Positions 1 through 13,559 are shown, counted from the first letter of the stretch. The stretch: 64,000 nucleotides of DNA from Amphiura filiformis (GCF_039555335.1 NC_092628.1:57213547-57277546), one strand, 5' to 3'. Notes: a model not told the origin generated them from the sequence alone. A program made the numbers and translations.

Positions 1-884
1 AGAATCATTGCAAATTAACCCGGCATAGTTTTATGAATGAATTTTTGACCTTACTGGGCTCAGGCATATGCATATTCATATATATTCAAGATGGCTGCTG
101 GGTCCTGGCAAAGACGGAATGAAAATCAATGGTTCCGTTCGGAAAATATTGCCGTTTGAAAATTGACTTTTTTCTGGCGTCAAAATTTCGATGACTGAAG
201 ACACTCAAATTTCATTTATCTGTAATTTTGGTTATAATTTTTGTTGGACATGGTATATTTTTCTGACTTTGCTGGAAGCTTATTTCAAGTGGTCGTGGTG
301 GATTTTACTGCGGAGGATCCAGTTTTTCAACGGAGACGGACAATATGCACGAGGTGTTTCTTACCAAATTTTACAAACATTTCACCGATCCTACGCACAC
401 GATTCGTCAGTTCTGTGCACGTGATGTCATGCAGTGGGTGCGTGGGGCAGTGCTAGGAAATTTGCATAATTTTAACTTGGTAAGAAGTTTGATTGCCCAC
501 CTATACATTGTAGTCCCACATTCAACACCAATGCTTCTTATCTGAATATCAAGTGCAATAATTCAAATAGCCCACCTAAACTTCTTACCGAGTGCAAATG
601 ATAGCACACCTAAAATCCTTACCGAGTGCAATTAACAGCACACCTGTAGCTCGCCTGACTATTTCCAGGAGTGCGATTTATAGCACACCTGCTTTTTTCA
701 AAATTCATTGACTGTAAAGGGAAATGCAACCGTATTGATTTACCAGCTTTAACCCTCAAGATGACAAAAGGCTGGCGGTTCTCTATTACCAACCGTGGCC
801 TGAGTGGATCAGATTGTGTCACATGACCTGATTTCCTCACTTCTATTTATCTACCCCAGTGCTTCCAATGCCAAAAAATGTTAC
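1..884. other. EXO1 intron or downstream sequence, no exon seen
   Basis: No conserved EXO1 exon can be recognised here on the minus strand, although the gene must continue to the left. The region has short internal repeats around 540-690 (variants of TAGCACACCTxxA...CTTACCGAGTGCAA), read as a degenerate local repeat. The open frames at 191-545 and 619-840 have no coding look. Confidence 0.5.
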
Positions 885-3800
885 CTGCTAGCAACCATAT
901 CAGCCTCTTTCAGATGAGCTTTCCTGTCCCAAGTCTTTCTCCCTTTCACAGCAAAAATATTTTTCCGTCTCAGTGGTGGTTTATGGGGGCTCTTAGCTTT
1001 CTCCAGTAGCTTATCTGCAGCTATTTGTTGAGATGTCTTTGTCTTGCAGGGTGAGGGTGTTTCTGGGATTGCAGCTGGTAGTAGTGGTTCCAATTGTTTA
1101 CGTTTAGCAGCAGGTCCTGTTGCATACATAGAGGCTAGGTCATTGTCAGTTGGTAGTTCATCAAGAAGATCCTCTGTAGGGCAAAAGATAGACGACTTAC
1201 AATGAAAGACAGGGATAAAAAGAATTTATCGCGTCTGATGTCACTGTCAATTACGATCCTTGATTGGTTTACACAGGTTAAATAGCACGTAAAAGGAAGG
1301 CCGATTTATCTGGTGCCGATCGGAGAAAAGGAATAGCAGAAAATGGCGAAAAATTACGTACTTTTACAAGGCAAAAAGGAACTAGGCATTGTTGACATGG
1401 TGCCTTCGCGAAAGAAAGTTTCCTACTAAACCTAACTTTTGAGATGGTTTGTATGTTTGAAGGTGCAAAATTAACAATAAGGCACCTGGTTATACTGCCA
1501 CGTTCAGCAAGTCATCATCACGACACTTGTAAACAAACCGTGCTCGAGTTTGATTGACAGATGACATCAGACGCGATAAATTCTTTTTATCTCTGTTTTT
1601 CATTATAACTTATACCTATCTTGATCTTTATATCATATGTGGTGTGAGATTCTGTAAAACCCATGTGGAGCCACTGGAGGAGTAGCTTTTAAATAATTTT
1701 GTCCCTTTGCCTGAATACACAGGATTATTTTCTTGGGGTGTGGAATTTCCAAATTGTGGAACATTCATGCACCAAAAATTTTGTGCATGAAACAAATGGA
1801 TTTCACCCCTCTAAAATTGGGGGATACATGAAAAGTGGTCCCTTTGTTAAATTTTCTAATTTGGATATTCTTTGACATTGGGCAATTTCAGTTGAAAGCC
1901 ATACACCTCCTATGGAAGACATGACCTTAATCCACACAGAGGGTGTTGATTTCAAATAGTGTCACACATTCAGGTAACCCTATTTAAATGATTGATTGTT
2001 GCTGTTGGCAACTCTTGAATGCAAAAGACAAATATTTTGTGTCATCACCAATATTTATAATAAAAATTTGTGATTTTGATATACCCTATAAGCACATAAG
2101 CTACTTTACCTTCTCTTGGCCTTTTACATGGTTTAATTTTCAGAGTAACTTCTTTCCCTTTTGTGTGGTGCCTTTCAACTTCTTTCAGATCTTCATCCAT
2201 CAGATCGGGTCCAATTCTGTAGTCTTTATGCCAGATACTCAGCTTGTGTCGGGGAAGCCCTCTATCATATTTCTGGATAAAGAATACAGGAATACAGAAA
2301 CAATTTTTCTTCAGTCCATTTCTGGCTCTTATGCATGTCATGTTCTGGCTGGCATGTTCTGTTGTTAGCTTAAAACAAAAGTATTCAACATAATGTGAGG
2401 GTCAACAGCAAAATGCCCTATATGTTGTTTTGACACCACATGACCTGACCGCAAGAGATACACATACACATCCCTGAGTGGATCCTGCTATATAAAAAAT
2501 GGTCAGTTGGCATGCAATCTCCACCTAAATAAATGTACACTACCTGACTGCAGACACACTTGTTCAAACTGTGGATGTTTTGTGTTACCCTCAAGGGTGA
2601 CAAAGTGTAAAAGCATATTTATGTTATCCGCAATCCATTTAAGCTATGAAAAAAAGAGGACTGTCTCCCCCTACAGGTATTTCCTCATTCCTCAAAATCT
2701 GGTGTATGTCCTCACTCCTCATTAAACATCATACATACATACATCAAAACAGAATTCATGTTTTTCAATGCAATATAACATTTCTATTTTTTAATATTAC
2801 CAATATGTTTGATTACTCTTGTATTTTGTGATCAACCTTTTGACATTTTCATCTATTTCTACACATGAGGTTTTTGATACTGCACAAAGGAGGTTCGGCC
2901 TACCTAGAAATTATGTGATATATTTTGTCTCTCTTCAGTGCCTCAAACCAGCAAAATACACACTTCCTCTTCAAAGTCCCCACCTTAAATACAAGTAACC
3001 TACCTTTGTTCTCTCTGGCTCAAAGTCATAGATTTTCTGCAAGGTGTTGATATCCATGTTACCTAGTGCAACTTGATATGCCTGATAGTCACCAAGGTAT
3101 CTAAAACACAACTTGTTAAAGAAACTGTTCATTAAACTTGTCAGAACTTGTCATAAAGTTAAACACTTGGAACCCTGCCAACAGGGTGACAACTACTCAC
3201 CAAAAATTACATTTTAAGTCAAGTCATTTGGACAAACTTTTATTAGCTTGAGTCTTGCCAAGCCATTCTACAAATTCAGTGAATAATTGCTAAAGTTGAA
3301 CAAAATTCCTATGATTTAATCATTACATTCTTACATAGCTCAAGGCTTATTGCTAAAGCCACAATTTCTCCGTGATACGGAAAAAATCACGGAATTGGGG
3401 GTTTGCTCACGGAAATTTGAAAATGCCACAAAATAGTGAAAAACTGTGTAAAATGTCTAACTTTTGTGTTGATTGGCAAAAGAAAACAAAGAAAAGTGAT
3501 TATGTAGCAGTTATCAACCATTAAACAATCCATTCTAGCATTTAGTCCAGGCCTACGATGCAAGATTCTGGCCGATACAGCTATCGGAAGTACACACAAA
3601 ACAATTGACAATGCTTAATTTTAATGGGGATGTTGAGGGAAGACTACAGTAAAAAGGTACATATAATTATATAAGACAAATTACACTTTTAAAAACATGC
3701 TTGTAATCACTTTTCAGTGCTTTACAATGTAAAACGGAAAATCACGGAATCGTCCAATTTGTAACACGGAATTTAAATTTTGTAACACGGAAAAATTGTG

Positions 3801-6800
3801 GCTTTACTTATTGCTGTGAAAAATGTAACAACCATGAATCAGGCCATGAGTAACGTGCAAACATACGAGTATTATAGCTCGATGATCATTTAAAGGATAC
3901 TTCCCAGCATACTCCATATCCTTTGGATCTGTTCCTTCTGGATACGGACTTAATGGAACTAGTTTCCGTCTCCTGGGGTCAAAAGACAGCTGGTGGAGGA
4001 AAGTGTTGTTAGCTTTATGAAAACCTTCTATATACTCTGCTGGAACCGACTGCTTCAGCTTAATAGTACCTGGCATTCTCTTCAACACCTGGATAAAGAA
4101 AACACATTATATTGTGTGAAAAGTAAAGTCATTTACAGGCCTTCATTTTTGAAAATTACAGGAGCTCTGTTAATCACTCTCCTGAGTTCAGGTGCTCAAC
4201 AAGGAGTTCAATCTTTTAATATCTGTATAAAAACATAGGGTTTTAAAGTAGAGAGGAGCTCAGTAAATCATACTTCTGAAATGTTGTTAAGGAGAGCTGT
4301 AGGAGCTCTGGTGCAATTGAGCTCCTTAAAAATGAAGGTCTGCATTTATCTATACTTTGTTCAGCCTCTCATTGATGAAAATGTATTCATTATTGTTAAT
4401 GCACCTGTCAATAAAAGCTTACTTTCATGTAAATTTACACATTATGCAAAGCGGACTTAGCGTAGATGATGCGCCCATGTAACAAAGGAGGGAGGCAGGT
4501 TGCTCCACTCTCCTGTCGTCCTTGGGGAAAATTTGTTAAAAGCATCAGTCCTGGTCTGATAGCTTTGGTACTGGTTGTCATGTCCTCTTTTGGTCTGCTC
4601 AGTCTTTGGGGTGATGTACTTTGCCCATAGCGCCATTTAGGATATGTGAAATCGGGAGATTCTGTTCCTTCTGCCATGTTCTTGGAGTGATAGCCAGTCT
4701 TTTGAATGATTCCAATGTTACCTCCAATTTAATATTTTTCAGTTTTTATATTTTACCTTCAGAAGTTTGTCTGCTTATGCCCCCATTGCAACTTACCTGG
4801 GATATATCAGGGTTGGTTGCTATATGAAACAATTTCCTTGCTTTGCCCAGACCGATTCCCGGTAGAGATGGTAGATAATCACAGCCAGCTACAATGCACA
4901 TGTAGCGGAACTTATCCATTGTGTATTTGGTACCAATCTTCATTGCTTGATTAAGCTTGGATGATTCTATTTCTAGACCATTTCCATTAAGGTCCAATTT
5001 TACAATTACCTGGAAAAAAAATCACATAGTTTTAATTTGAGAATAAAAGTTAGAGAAGTGATAATAGAGTACCAATAGAGTACAATAGTTATGCAATAGA
5101 TGTTTGTAATTCAGGGCTCACCTACAAGTATTTGTACACCTGATAATATCCAAATACTTGAAGTACATTCTTGATTTGCTTAAAGTATATTATGATTAGA
5201 AATGGTTTTATGATTTACTTTTTTCATGTTTTCATCTAGAAGTTGTGTTTAGAATTGGTCATATAACTCAGCTGCTGTTTCATAGAAGTTTCACTGCATT
5301 AACTGAGAAGAATTTTCCTGAAAATGAACCAATTAGTAACTGGTGGAAAATGACCATACAAATTCCCCAAATGCAGGTTTCATTTTCTGGCCTCTGGTAT
5401 AACAATGGCCCCCTTTACTAGGTTAATTTTGTTTTTTGTAAAAATGGGTTATTTTTTCAAATTATTCGAAAAAAATTTCACCTGAGCTAGAGCACAAGTT
5501 TTTGAAATTTTGTAAACAAATTTCTGAAATTGTTTTAAATTTAGCTAATAAATCTGGACTTAATTATAACAATTGGTCCAATTTTCTTAGAAAATTAGTG
5601 TAAATATAGGTCAACTTTTGGATTCTTGGAGGCATATCCCATCCCAACCCAAACTTGAGTACCCTCACAGGACAATTAGATCAGTATTCAGACTGTCAGC
5701 CTTTTCTGCGGGATCCGCCATCTTGTGGGTACTGCCGTTCTGCATGTCATGCGTTGGACATTACACCCCCGATTACACGGAAGTCGCAGTGCATGACGCA
5801 CCTCTTCAGTCAAGCGACAACGCAGTGATCTTAGCAATAAGGCACTTTGTACCCACAAGATGGCGGCGTTGACGTCACAATAACTACCTCTATATTGAGC
5901 AGTAAGCTCTTTTTGATTTGCAGAAATGACTCATTTTCTAAATACTAGTAGATAATTTTTTATTGTAAATTTAACACAGGAAAATGAAGACAATAATTAA
6001 ATTTACCCCCTCGCTTTCAGTGAAATTTGCCAGTTACCATGGTACAGTCTTAAAGAAACTTACCCTCTTACATCCAAATGCTACGAGATCTGAATCTTCT
6101 GTAATAACAGCCTGTACTATGCCAGTCTTATGCAGATATGCTAATTGTGCATCTGCTTCATATGGTGCTACAATACAATCGACATCAAGAGAACGTGCTG
6201 CCTGCAAATGCAAAATTCAATCAACTTTCATAAGAAATTTGGGGAAAAAAATTAGTTTACTTCAACTTCAAGCAATGGAAATACCAGGATGGCAGACTCA
6301 AGCCTGGACATTCCAAGGGTGGTACAGCCCTGTGATTGAAACATTTGCTGCAACTGATTCTTTAAGGGGGTACTACACCCCTTAATAAATTTGTGTCTAT
6401 TTTTGCATTTTTATCAAAAGCTTATAACACACTGGTAACAAAAGTTATGTATATATTATAGGGGCAAGGAATCCAATTACTACACTGGAATTTCTGTGAC
6501 CCAAGACAAGCGGTTCGTTATTTATGATAAGAAATAAGGTACCACTAGGATGTACCTCATTTTCTATCATATTCAAATTTCAGTGTAGTAATTGGATCCC
6601 TTGCCCCAATAATATACATAACTTTTGTTACCAGTGTATTATTATTTTTTGAGAAAAATGTAAAAATAGTCACAAATTTACAACAGGGGTGTAGTACCCC
6701 CTTAAACCTTTTATTTTTCATTGTCCTAGTATTACTGTCTTTGACATAATAAATCTATGACAACTCTGAGATGAGTTGATTCAACTAACTGTTTTAACTC

Positions 6801-8664
6801 TTCATCATGCAAAAAGTACATTGGGTCATACCAGTTGAAATACATACACCCCCTATGGAAGACATGGCCTTAAATGCCTATACAGGGGTGTAGATTTCAA
6901 ATGAAGATACCCATTCAGGTAACCCCATTTGAAATTACACTCCTGTGCGGAAGATTAAGGTCATATCTTCAATAGGGGGTGTTTGGAATTCAACTGGATA
7001 GCCATTTCAAGGGGTGCATAAACAGATGCAAATTCAGAAAGTTTATGGCACTAATTAGGGATGGGCACTAATAAGGTGAAATATCCTGCCTGGAGCTTTG
7101 GCTCTAATATGGCTTGAAAAAATCAAGTTATCATATCATATGCAGAATACTCCTGTTCTTTCTTTCTTATACATGTTTGTTCTTACCTTCATTACATTCA
7201 GTGCCATTTGAGGTGTGACATTTACACATTTGTTAAAGCAATCTCTGGCCTCGCTCACTTTCCCCTCTCGTAAGAATTGACGTCCCTTCTTATTATACAA
7301 CTCACGTCTCCTGTAAATGTTATAATGTAGGACAAAATATTTCAAAGATGAAGTAGTTGCAGTTTTAATGTTACACAAATTTAATTTTATGATCATTGGT
7401 CATATTTGTAATACTCTGAGCTAAACAAATGTGATCAAATAAGTAGTGTCTTATTCATGGGATTTGAACAATGTGTTACAACATCAGACATTAATTTTCA
7501 TTCCTACTGTAAAATAAACTTTGATACCTGTTTTTCCACTTGTCAACAACGGTATACAATTAAGCACTTACAGTTACATGACACCCTTTGATTATTTGAG
7601 ACATACATCAAATAAAGCACACATCCTGCATGACATTCTTGATTGTAGAACCTATAGTCTGTGATCAAACTGATGTTTGTAATGCCATGTTGGATTTTGC
7701 AGCAGCAGATTTGAATTGTGTGCGCTAACCTAATTTACACACGCATAGAAGGGCAATTTGTCCTTGTTGGCACAACACAACCGCGTCAATGCATTGATTT
7801 GCATCTGTCACTGTTAAATCCAACATGGTCTTACTCTCAACTATATTCTGTACATACATGTCTACATGCATCTTTGCCAAGTTTAAACTTATAATTCTTG
7901 CAATGCTCTTACTCTCTTCTGCTTTTTTCCACATGTTTTTTAGCAGGCAGTGTACATCCATCAAACACCAGGATTGGTCTGACTCCCATGGATCTCAGCA
8001 TGTTGACATACTTCAAGCAGTATCGCACATACCTATGGAAGAAAATAACTTAATCGTTAATTAAACAATAGTTCTTAAAAATTTTGCACTTCTCGAAATA
8101 GGTGCACACTACTTCAATAAAATACCTTTTGTAATCAAACTAAAATAAGTGGTGTATTTTTGCTCTTTATATAGATCATCAGGCAAATTGCTATCTGAAA
8201 CAATTTGCATTCTTGCATTTTGTAAATTGCATCTAATCTCACTTTATAACTAACTCTTGGAGCCTGTTTATGTTCTTGTGTGATAGTCTTTCATTAACTG
8301 TTGTTGTATTTAATGGGTTCTAGGGTTTCAATATTAAATGGATGGTCAATGCTTGCCTAATTGCCTTATGTCCATCCCCTCCAGTCATCTATATCTTTGT
8401 GGTGTGTGATTTCGATGTATTTTGCTTGCTTTTTATTAAATGGAAATAAAGATTCAATTCAAGTCCTGAAACACTTCCGACTGAACTCTGTATTGTAACT
8501 TACATATCCGTTGGTTCTCCTTTAGCCAACTGCAATGAGCAGGCAAAAGCACCTTTATGAAGCCAACAGTAGGTATCCACAGCCACTGCATAGCCACTGT
8601 ATTTACGCATATTCACAGGCTGCGTTGCCTCCTTGACAAATGGAAGTAGACCCTGGATACCCAT
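885..8664 (-). CDS. EXO1: Exonuclease 1, nine coding exons (3' end outside window)
   Basis: This gene encodes a 5'-to-3' double-strand DNA exonuclease and flap endonuclease of the FEN1/XPG family, which acts in the nucleus in mismatch repair and DNA-end resection. Coding exons in transcription order are 8664-8504, 8032-7913, 7310-7187, 6201-6064, 5009-4797, 4088-3901, 3100-3004, 2272-2110 and 1173-885. They join in one frame to about 497 residues. The start ATG at 8664 opens with MGIQGLL, the invariant N-terminus of EXO1. The nuclease acidic residues fall at the human positions D30, D78, E150, D152, D171, D173 and D225. Family signatures seen are [36 protein letters not shown] and FRYMC-GCDYL. 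Past residue 300 the sequence is lysine- and proline-rich and weakly conserved, except for an SIWH motif. The last exon ends in phase 2 at a GTAACA donor, so the C-terminal MutL/MutS-binding tail lies beyond position 1. The donor of exon 6 (GTATCC) is weak and was chosen because it restores homology (AGK-YLGDY). Transposons fill introns 3 and 6. Confidence 0.95.
1890..1985. repeat. Partial copy of the palindromic MITE at 6831-6997
   Basis: The block containing CCTATGGAAGACATGACCTT and the later AGGTAACCC matches the left half of the complete element at 6831-6997. It lies in an EXO1 intron. Confidence 0.6.
3354..3806. mobile_element. hAT-like MITE with 8-bp target duplication
   Basis: This 453-bp element is bounded by inverted repeats beginning TAAAGCCACAATTTxTCCGTG, with 20 of 21 positions identical. 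It is flanked on both sides by the direct repeat CTTATTGC (3346-3353 and 3807-3814). An 8-bp duplication and TA-start termini fit the hAT superfamily. The motif CACGGAA is repeated several times inside both ends. It has no transposase frame. It sits in EXO1 intron 6, 94 bp from the exon 6 donor. Confidence 0.85.
4440..4740 (-). mobile_element. 3' remnant of a non-LTR retrotransposon (same family as 11633-11990)
   Basis: On the minus strand, a degraded reading similar to PKTERTRRGHDNQY followed by a PRTxREWNSLP-like stretch is preserved across shifted frames. Such a C-terminus is typical of reverse transcriptases of the CR1/jockey type of LINE. The nucleotides align with 11633-11990 over nearly 300 bp, including TGATAGCCAGTC near the far end. 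It lies in EXO1 intron 5. Confidence 0.65.
6362..6705. mobile_element. TTAA-bordered palindromic MITE
   Basis: Ends are inverted repeats starting TTAAGGGGGTACTACACCCC, and the similarity between the arms continues inward (GGGCAAGGxATCCAATTACT and its complement). The TTAA at both borders fits piggyBac-type insertion. A second, 5'-shortened copy lies at 36690-36905. It is in EXO1 intron 4 and has no coding capacity. Confidence 0.8.
6831..6997. mobile_element. Short palindromic MITE
   Basis: The terminal inverted repeat CCAGTTGAA runs into CACCCCCTAT-GAAGA-ATG-CCTTA, mirrored at the right end. The element is about 167 bp and almost wholly palindromic. A half copy lies at 1890-1985. Confidence 0.75.
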
Positions 8665-11215
8665 GGCAATATACCAGGGCTGCCACTAGTTGGGTCTGTT
8701 TCTCAATGGTGAGTTGGAAGGCAAATGATTTCATCTGTTTTCATCCAATCATATGTATCAAACTGAAAAAAAAAACAGAGAAAAGTTTTCACAATCAATT
8801 AAGGATGCGAGCGTTTACACAGATCAGCGTTGGCTGGTTAAAACCGCCCTGGTTTAAACCCTGTGGTGACCTACTTTTTTATTTGTTTTTAAATGTCAAC
8901 CAGTACATCCGGTGACTTGCAGTAAATTATGTTTTGGAATGATGCACATTATTTTAAACTTTTATTGCAATTTGCATCATGTTTTTGTAGAGCTTTAAAC
9001 TTTTTACAAGCTACTCAATACTCATTGGTATTTCATTTGAAAACTTGAAAACATTTGACTGTTTAAAACTTTATATTAAAATAATTTACACCTGGTGCTG
9101 CCACTATATACAACTTTTTGGGAAAATGTTCTCTAACATTCTAAATACTTTAATGTTTGTTGGAAATTATCTCAAAATTATAAGAACAATTTAAGTGCAT
9201 CTATGATTTCTTTAGGGAAATTTTTGGGTGGGAGAATTTTTTTCTTCCAAATTCCATACATATGGCATGGACAAGGGATAACGCTACACAGTGGTGTAGC
9301 ATCACATGCCCCCCCACCCATCGATTTAAAAATTGAGAAAATCCCATGAAGGAAAATGAGGGGTCAACCATGTCTGTAGGTAAAAAATTATCAAAGTTAA
9401 GGGCAAATGTCTGTTTTCAAATTCTGCATTTTTCTGCAGCCATCTCAACTTTGAGATGAAGGGAGCCCTCTATAATAAGCAATGTGAACATTGTATAATT
9501 TCATATTTTTATATCTTTGCTTCTTCCTGTATTTTAAATTAATAAGTGTGTTGTATGTATAAAAGTTCCACACAATTGGCTGTTTTTTCCCTGCACAATT
9601 TGCTATAAATTTTGTTTCGTCAGAATCTGCGCAATTTGCAATTTTTGTCCTTGGTTATGGCAGTAATTATAAGGCCGAGTAAAAAAATAAACAAGTTTAG
9701 CATCCCCGCCCTCCTCCTTTTTTGGAGATTTTTAAAATTTCTTTTTATTTTGTACATTTTTATAAATTTATAACTTCTTCTCAAATTGTTTGAGAAATTG
9801 AAATTTTGTATACAGCCTTGCAAATGTATAAGACACATTTCAGAAGAGTTTTGTGATCACAGGAGGGGCCTACCTTCCAAAACAACAAAATAAAAAGTGC
9901 CTCTTCCTCATTTTCGAATATCATTCACAACGCCGAATACACAAAAAAAAGGTGTTAAATATGGGAAATATAGTAGGTGCTATCGATTGTCGTATATATC
10001 ATATTATCGTCGACATGACCCTAAATCTGATATGTCAAAATAAACTATCCCTTTTCGACACTTTCAGGGATGAAAGTGGCCTGAAGAGACTTGGCAGGAA
10101 AAGCCTGAAAAGGCGCGTAAATTTGGGCTATAAAGCCTCAAAACGGGCTGAAAATAAATGAAACTGCGGACATTTGGAGTACTAAAAGGCCTGAAATCAG
10201 GCAATTGCCTGAAAACTGACATCCCTGCACTTTTAATATGACACATATCAAAAAGTTAAAAAAAGAGAGAAATTTCCATGCTGTTTTGTCCAAATAAGCT
10301 TACCATATGATCATGTTTTCAGCGGAAAGTTGAAAATTACCTCCCAAACCCGGAACTAAAACGAACCAGCTAATGTTATAGATCTCATTACGAGTGTTGT
10401 ATTTTTTTCCCTGACGAAGTGTTGAAACTTGAATTAGAAATCATGTGTCGTGTGTGCAATAATTATGTGTACCCCTCGGGTGGTGAATTCTCAAAGTGGT
10501 CTTCCAAAAATCGCTTGCCCCCCCTTTTGACGTGCCAAAAAAACCTTTTCCCCCTTTTGACGCCCCAAAAATCTTTGCCCCCCCTTTACACACTAAGATT
10601 TTGGGGAACCTGAATTTAAAACCTTAAATTGTCTTATCATATAATGTGAGTGCAGTGAGCAGGAAATTTTGCATATTTGAATGTGTTCCTAATTTTTCCT
10701 CATATTGAAATTCCCTTACACAGGAAGGCGTGCGCCATCCTGCAGCTTTCCTGTGCTAGCCTTCTTTTGTTAAAATCCTGGGCAGGGTGTATCACTGATG
10801 CATATAATCCATCCGTTTTATGACCGAGCTTTCCTGAGGCGCGCGCTTAGCGAGAGGAATCCTGCCTTCTTTCTTTCCCCTTTCGACCTGCCGAAAATCG
10901 CATGACCCCCCTTTTGACCTATCAAAAAATATTTGCATCCCCCATTTTGGCCTGCCAAAAAATCTTTGCCCCCCTATTATTCACCACTCTAGGGGGTACA
11001 GATAATTATTGCACCACTACTAACAGCTCTAGACTATGAGCAGTTTTGTCCAAAAAAAATCCCCTCCTCCTTCCCTTTTTTCAAAACACCAGGATGCTAA
11101 AACATGTTTTTATTTTTACCTTGGCGTAACATGGACTTTTAAAAATAATATTTGGATTTTGATGTATTTGGATCTTGGATGATATAATGGAGGTGTGACT
11201 GAGAGGTCTTATTTT
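8665..11215. other. EXO1 upstream region, no gene seen
   Basis: This 2.5-kb stretch is AT-rich and has no believable exon. The sequence around 10480-10600 and 10880-10990 carries degenerate repeats of the type CCCCCTTTTGACxxxCCAAAAA, which recur at 37460-37500 and, in reverse orientation, at 41800-41870. Confidence 0.5.
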
Positions 11216-11309
11216 TGGAGTTGGAGTCACTACGTTGCTCAAGAAGTCTAGCCAAGAATTTGCTCACCGATAGCTTCACATTCTAGACTAGAGACCATTG
11301 CATTAAAAA

Positions 11310-11560
11310 TCTAGTCGGATTCGCTGATGCATGACACAGTGTAATTTAAAAGCAATGGAAGTTCAGAAGTAAACACAACCGATCACGACAGGCAATTGCA
11401 TCAAAAATGTCGCTAAAATTACACTTCAGCAAAATTTTAAACTGTCCAAAATAGGCAAATCCTGCTCAACAGATACAGTTGACTCATTGAAATAACTTTC
11501 ATCGAAATTTCAACATTAACAGAATAAAAAACCTCCGGTGCAAAAAATTGCACCGCTGGG
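11310..11560 (+). repeat. Dispersed repeat, inverted partner at 20360-20600
   Basis: From ATCTAGTCGGATTCGCTGATGC to the GGTGCAAAAAA stretch, the sequence matches the reverse complement of 20360-20600 over about 250 bp with scattered differences. No open frame is shared. The class is unknown. Confidence 0.65.
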
Positions 11561-11632
11561 CGCTGTCCGAACGAAAAACGATAGTAACGCACTCTAGCAT
11601 CGAATGCGTAATTATCATGTGCAAATTCGAAG

Positions 11633-11990
11633 CTAGAGTTCTCGAGTAAGTCCTACGTCGCAACATTCAGCTAGCATGGCTAGAGCAGACTTGAAAGCCG
11701 AATTTGTAATGGTGGATGCAGGCAGGCTGTTCCACTCTCTGGTCGTCCGTGGGTAAAATGAATTGATGAAAGCTTTGGTGTTGGTCTGGTAAATTTGGTA
11801 TTGGTTGTCGTGTCCTCTTCTGGTCCGTTCTGTCTTTGGAGCGATGTATTTATTTGGTGTAGTCAATGTACATGATGCCATTCAGGCCCGGCATTCAGGA
11901 TCTTATGAAAGCAGGAGATTCTATTTCTAAAGTTCTGCGAAGTTCTTGACTGGCAGCCAGTCTAAAGATTTTTTAATGCGGTAACACTTG
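11633..11990 (-). mobile_element. 3' remnant of a non-LTR retrotransposon
   Basis: The minus-strand frame contains [20 protein letters not shown], then NSFYPRTTREWNSLPAS and an AFKSAL ending. The RTxREWNSLP motif near the C-terminus is common in CR1/jockey-type reverse transcriptase ORFs. Only the last 80 or so codons survive. A diverged relative lies at 4440-4740. Confidence 0.75.
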
Positions 11991-12281
11991 CCATTGTTGT
12001 GTCTTTCCCGTTAGTACTGCTACTGGTAGGCATATTAGGCCAAAATTTCAAGTTCCTGGTTTGTTTGAATATTTTACATCACATTGAAGAGGTTATTTTT
12101 AGGAACAATTATCTAAAAAAAGTATTAACATTGGGCAAATGGTTCAAATTTTTGAATATTTAATTTTTGAGTTATATCCATTCCTGAAATATCTCTATAG
12201 TAGTATTTTCCTGTACAAGCATGACACCATACACACCATAATTTGATTTTGAGCACCATGTGAGTGCTGTTACATGAGGAG

Positions 12282-12958
12282 TTAAGGTGGTTCGAAAGGC
12301 AAGGTTTAGGGAAATCATGAATTCCAACATTTTTGCAAATATCTCCAAAACCTTTCATGATACAATCTCAAGTGAGTTTGTGCTTATGTAGGGATATGGT
12401 GGCCATGTTATGAAGGTAATAAAACCGTTGCCATGGTAACCAAGCAGTCGCTATTGGCTTCTGACCAATCACATTCAAAGTTGGTTTTTCCTGTTTTTTC
12501 GCAAATCACTTCATTTTTCCCAATAGAAGTATACTCACATGTTGAGTCATGTTCCTGCACACCTCCACTGATTTTCCCCCCAAAAGTTTGTAAGTAATAT
12601 GGAATTTTTGGCCAAAAAACGAAAATTTCGCTTTGACCCCCCCTCCACTGGGATTTTTTTTACGGGAAAATCAGTGGAGGTGTGCAGGAACATGACTCAA
12701 CATGTGAGTATACTTCTATTGGGAAAAATGAAGTGATTTATAAAAACAGGAAAAACCAACTTTGAATGTGATTGGTCAGAAGCCAATAGCGACTGCTTGG
12801 TTACCATGGCAACGGTTTTATTACCTTCATAACATGGCCAACATATCCCTACATAAGCACAAACTCACTTGAGATTGTATCATGAAAGGTTTTTGAGATA
12901 TTTGCAAAAATGTTGGAATTCATGATTTCCCTAAACCTTGCCTTTCAAACCACCTTAA
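12282..12958. mobile_element. 677-bp near-perfect palindrome with TTAA borders
   Basis: The two arms, each about 300 bp, are reverse complements with only a few differences. They start TTAAGGTGGTT and end AACCACCTTAA. The central spacer is about 70 bp and contains a C-rich run. TTAA borders and AAGG-type tips match the other TTAA elements in the window, so a piggyBac-type foldback MITE is the best reading. The small open frames inside it are not genes. Confidence 0.85.
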
Positions 12959-13559
12959 ACATGGGGACTGCAGTGGGTGTGTTTAACTACATTGCAGGGT
13001 ATGTAAAAACAAACAAAAATGGAGATGGTCCTGGAAGATTTTATAACTGTAACTTTCCAGAAATATAGTGAAAATATCAGAAATGTATCACAAATACTGG
13101 ACTTTCTCAAGATCAGTTATAAATGTTTTTGACGGTGTACGGATCCCACGCTGCGGATGCGTACCGTAGAATGGGGTGAATAGGCACAGTTTTGGCACTC
13201 TCTAGATTGTAGTTTTTTTCCTGTAGCCCCATGAACCAAACTTTTGAGAGCATATTATGTCCACCCATGATGATCCACCATTTAAAAAAATTGAATATAC
13301 ATGTATGTGGGGGTACATGCATATTTTTTTGATAAAAGTTTGGCGTCCCTATTGACCCCTGACTTCGGGGTCAATAGGGACAGCACTGGTCTTGATGAGG
13401 AAAGTACAACTTTGAAGGAGTGTGCACGCATTTTTACACCTGCATGGAGGAAAAGGGACACTGAGTGAGTTTTAAAAAACAATAGAAACATGTCAGGGTA
13501 ATTCATACCAACATAATTTCTATAACTGATTAAAATCTGATTTCTTGATAACGTTGATC

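Noticed and set aside
7725-7964. 79-codon minus-strand ORF overlapping EXO1 exon 2
   Set aside because: It uses a different frame from the true exon, which reads VEKSRRE at the same place.
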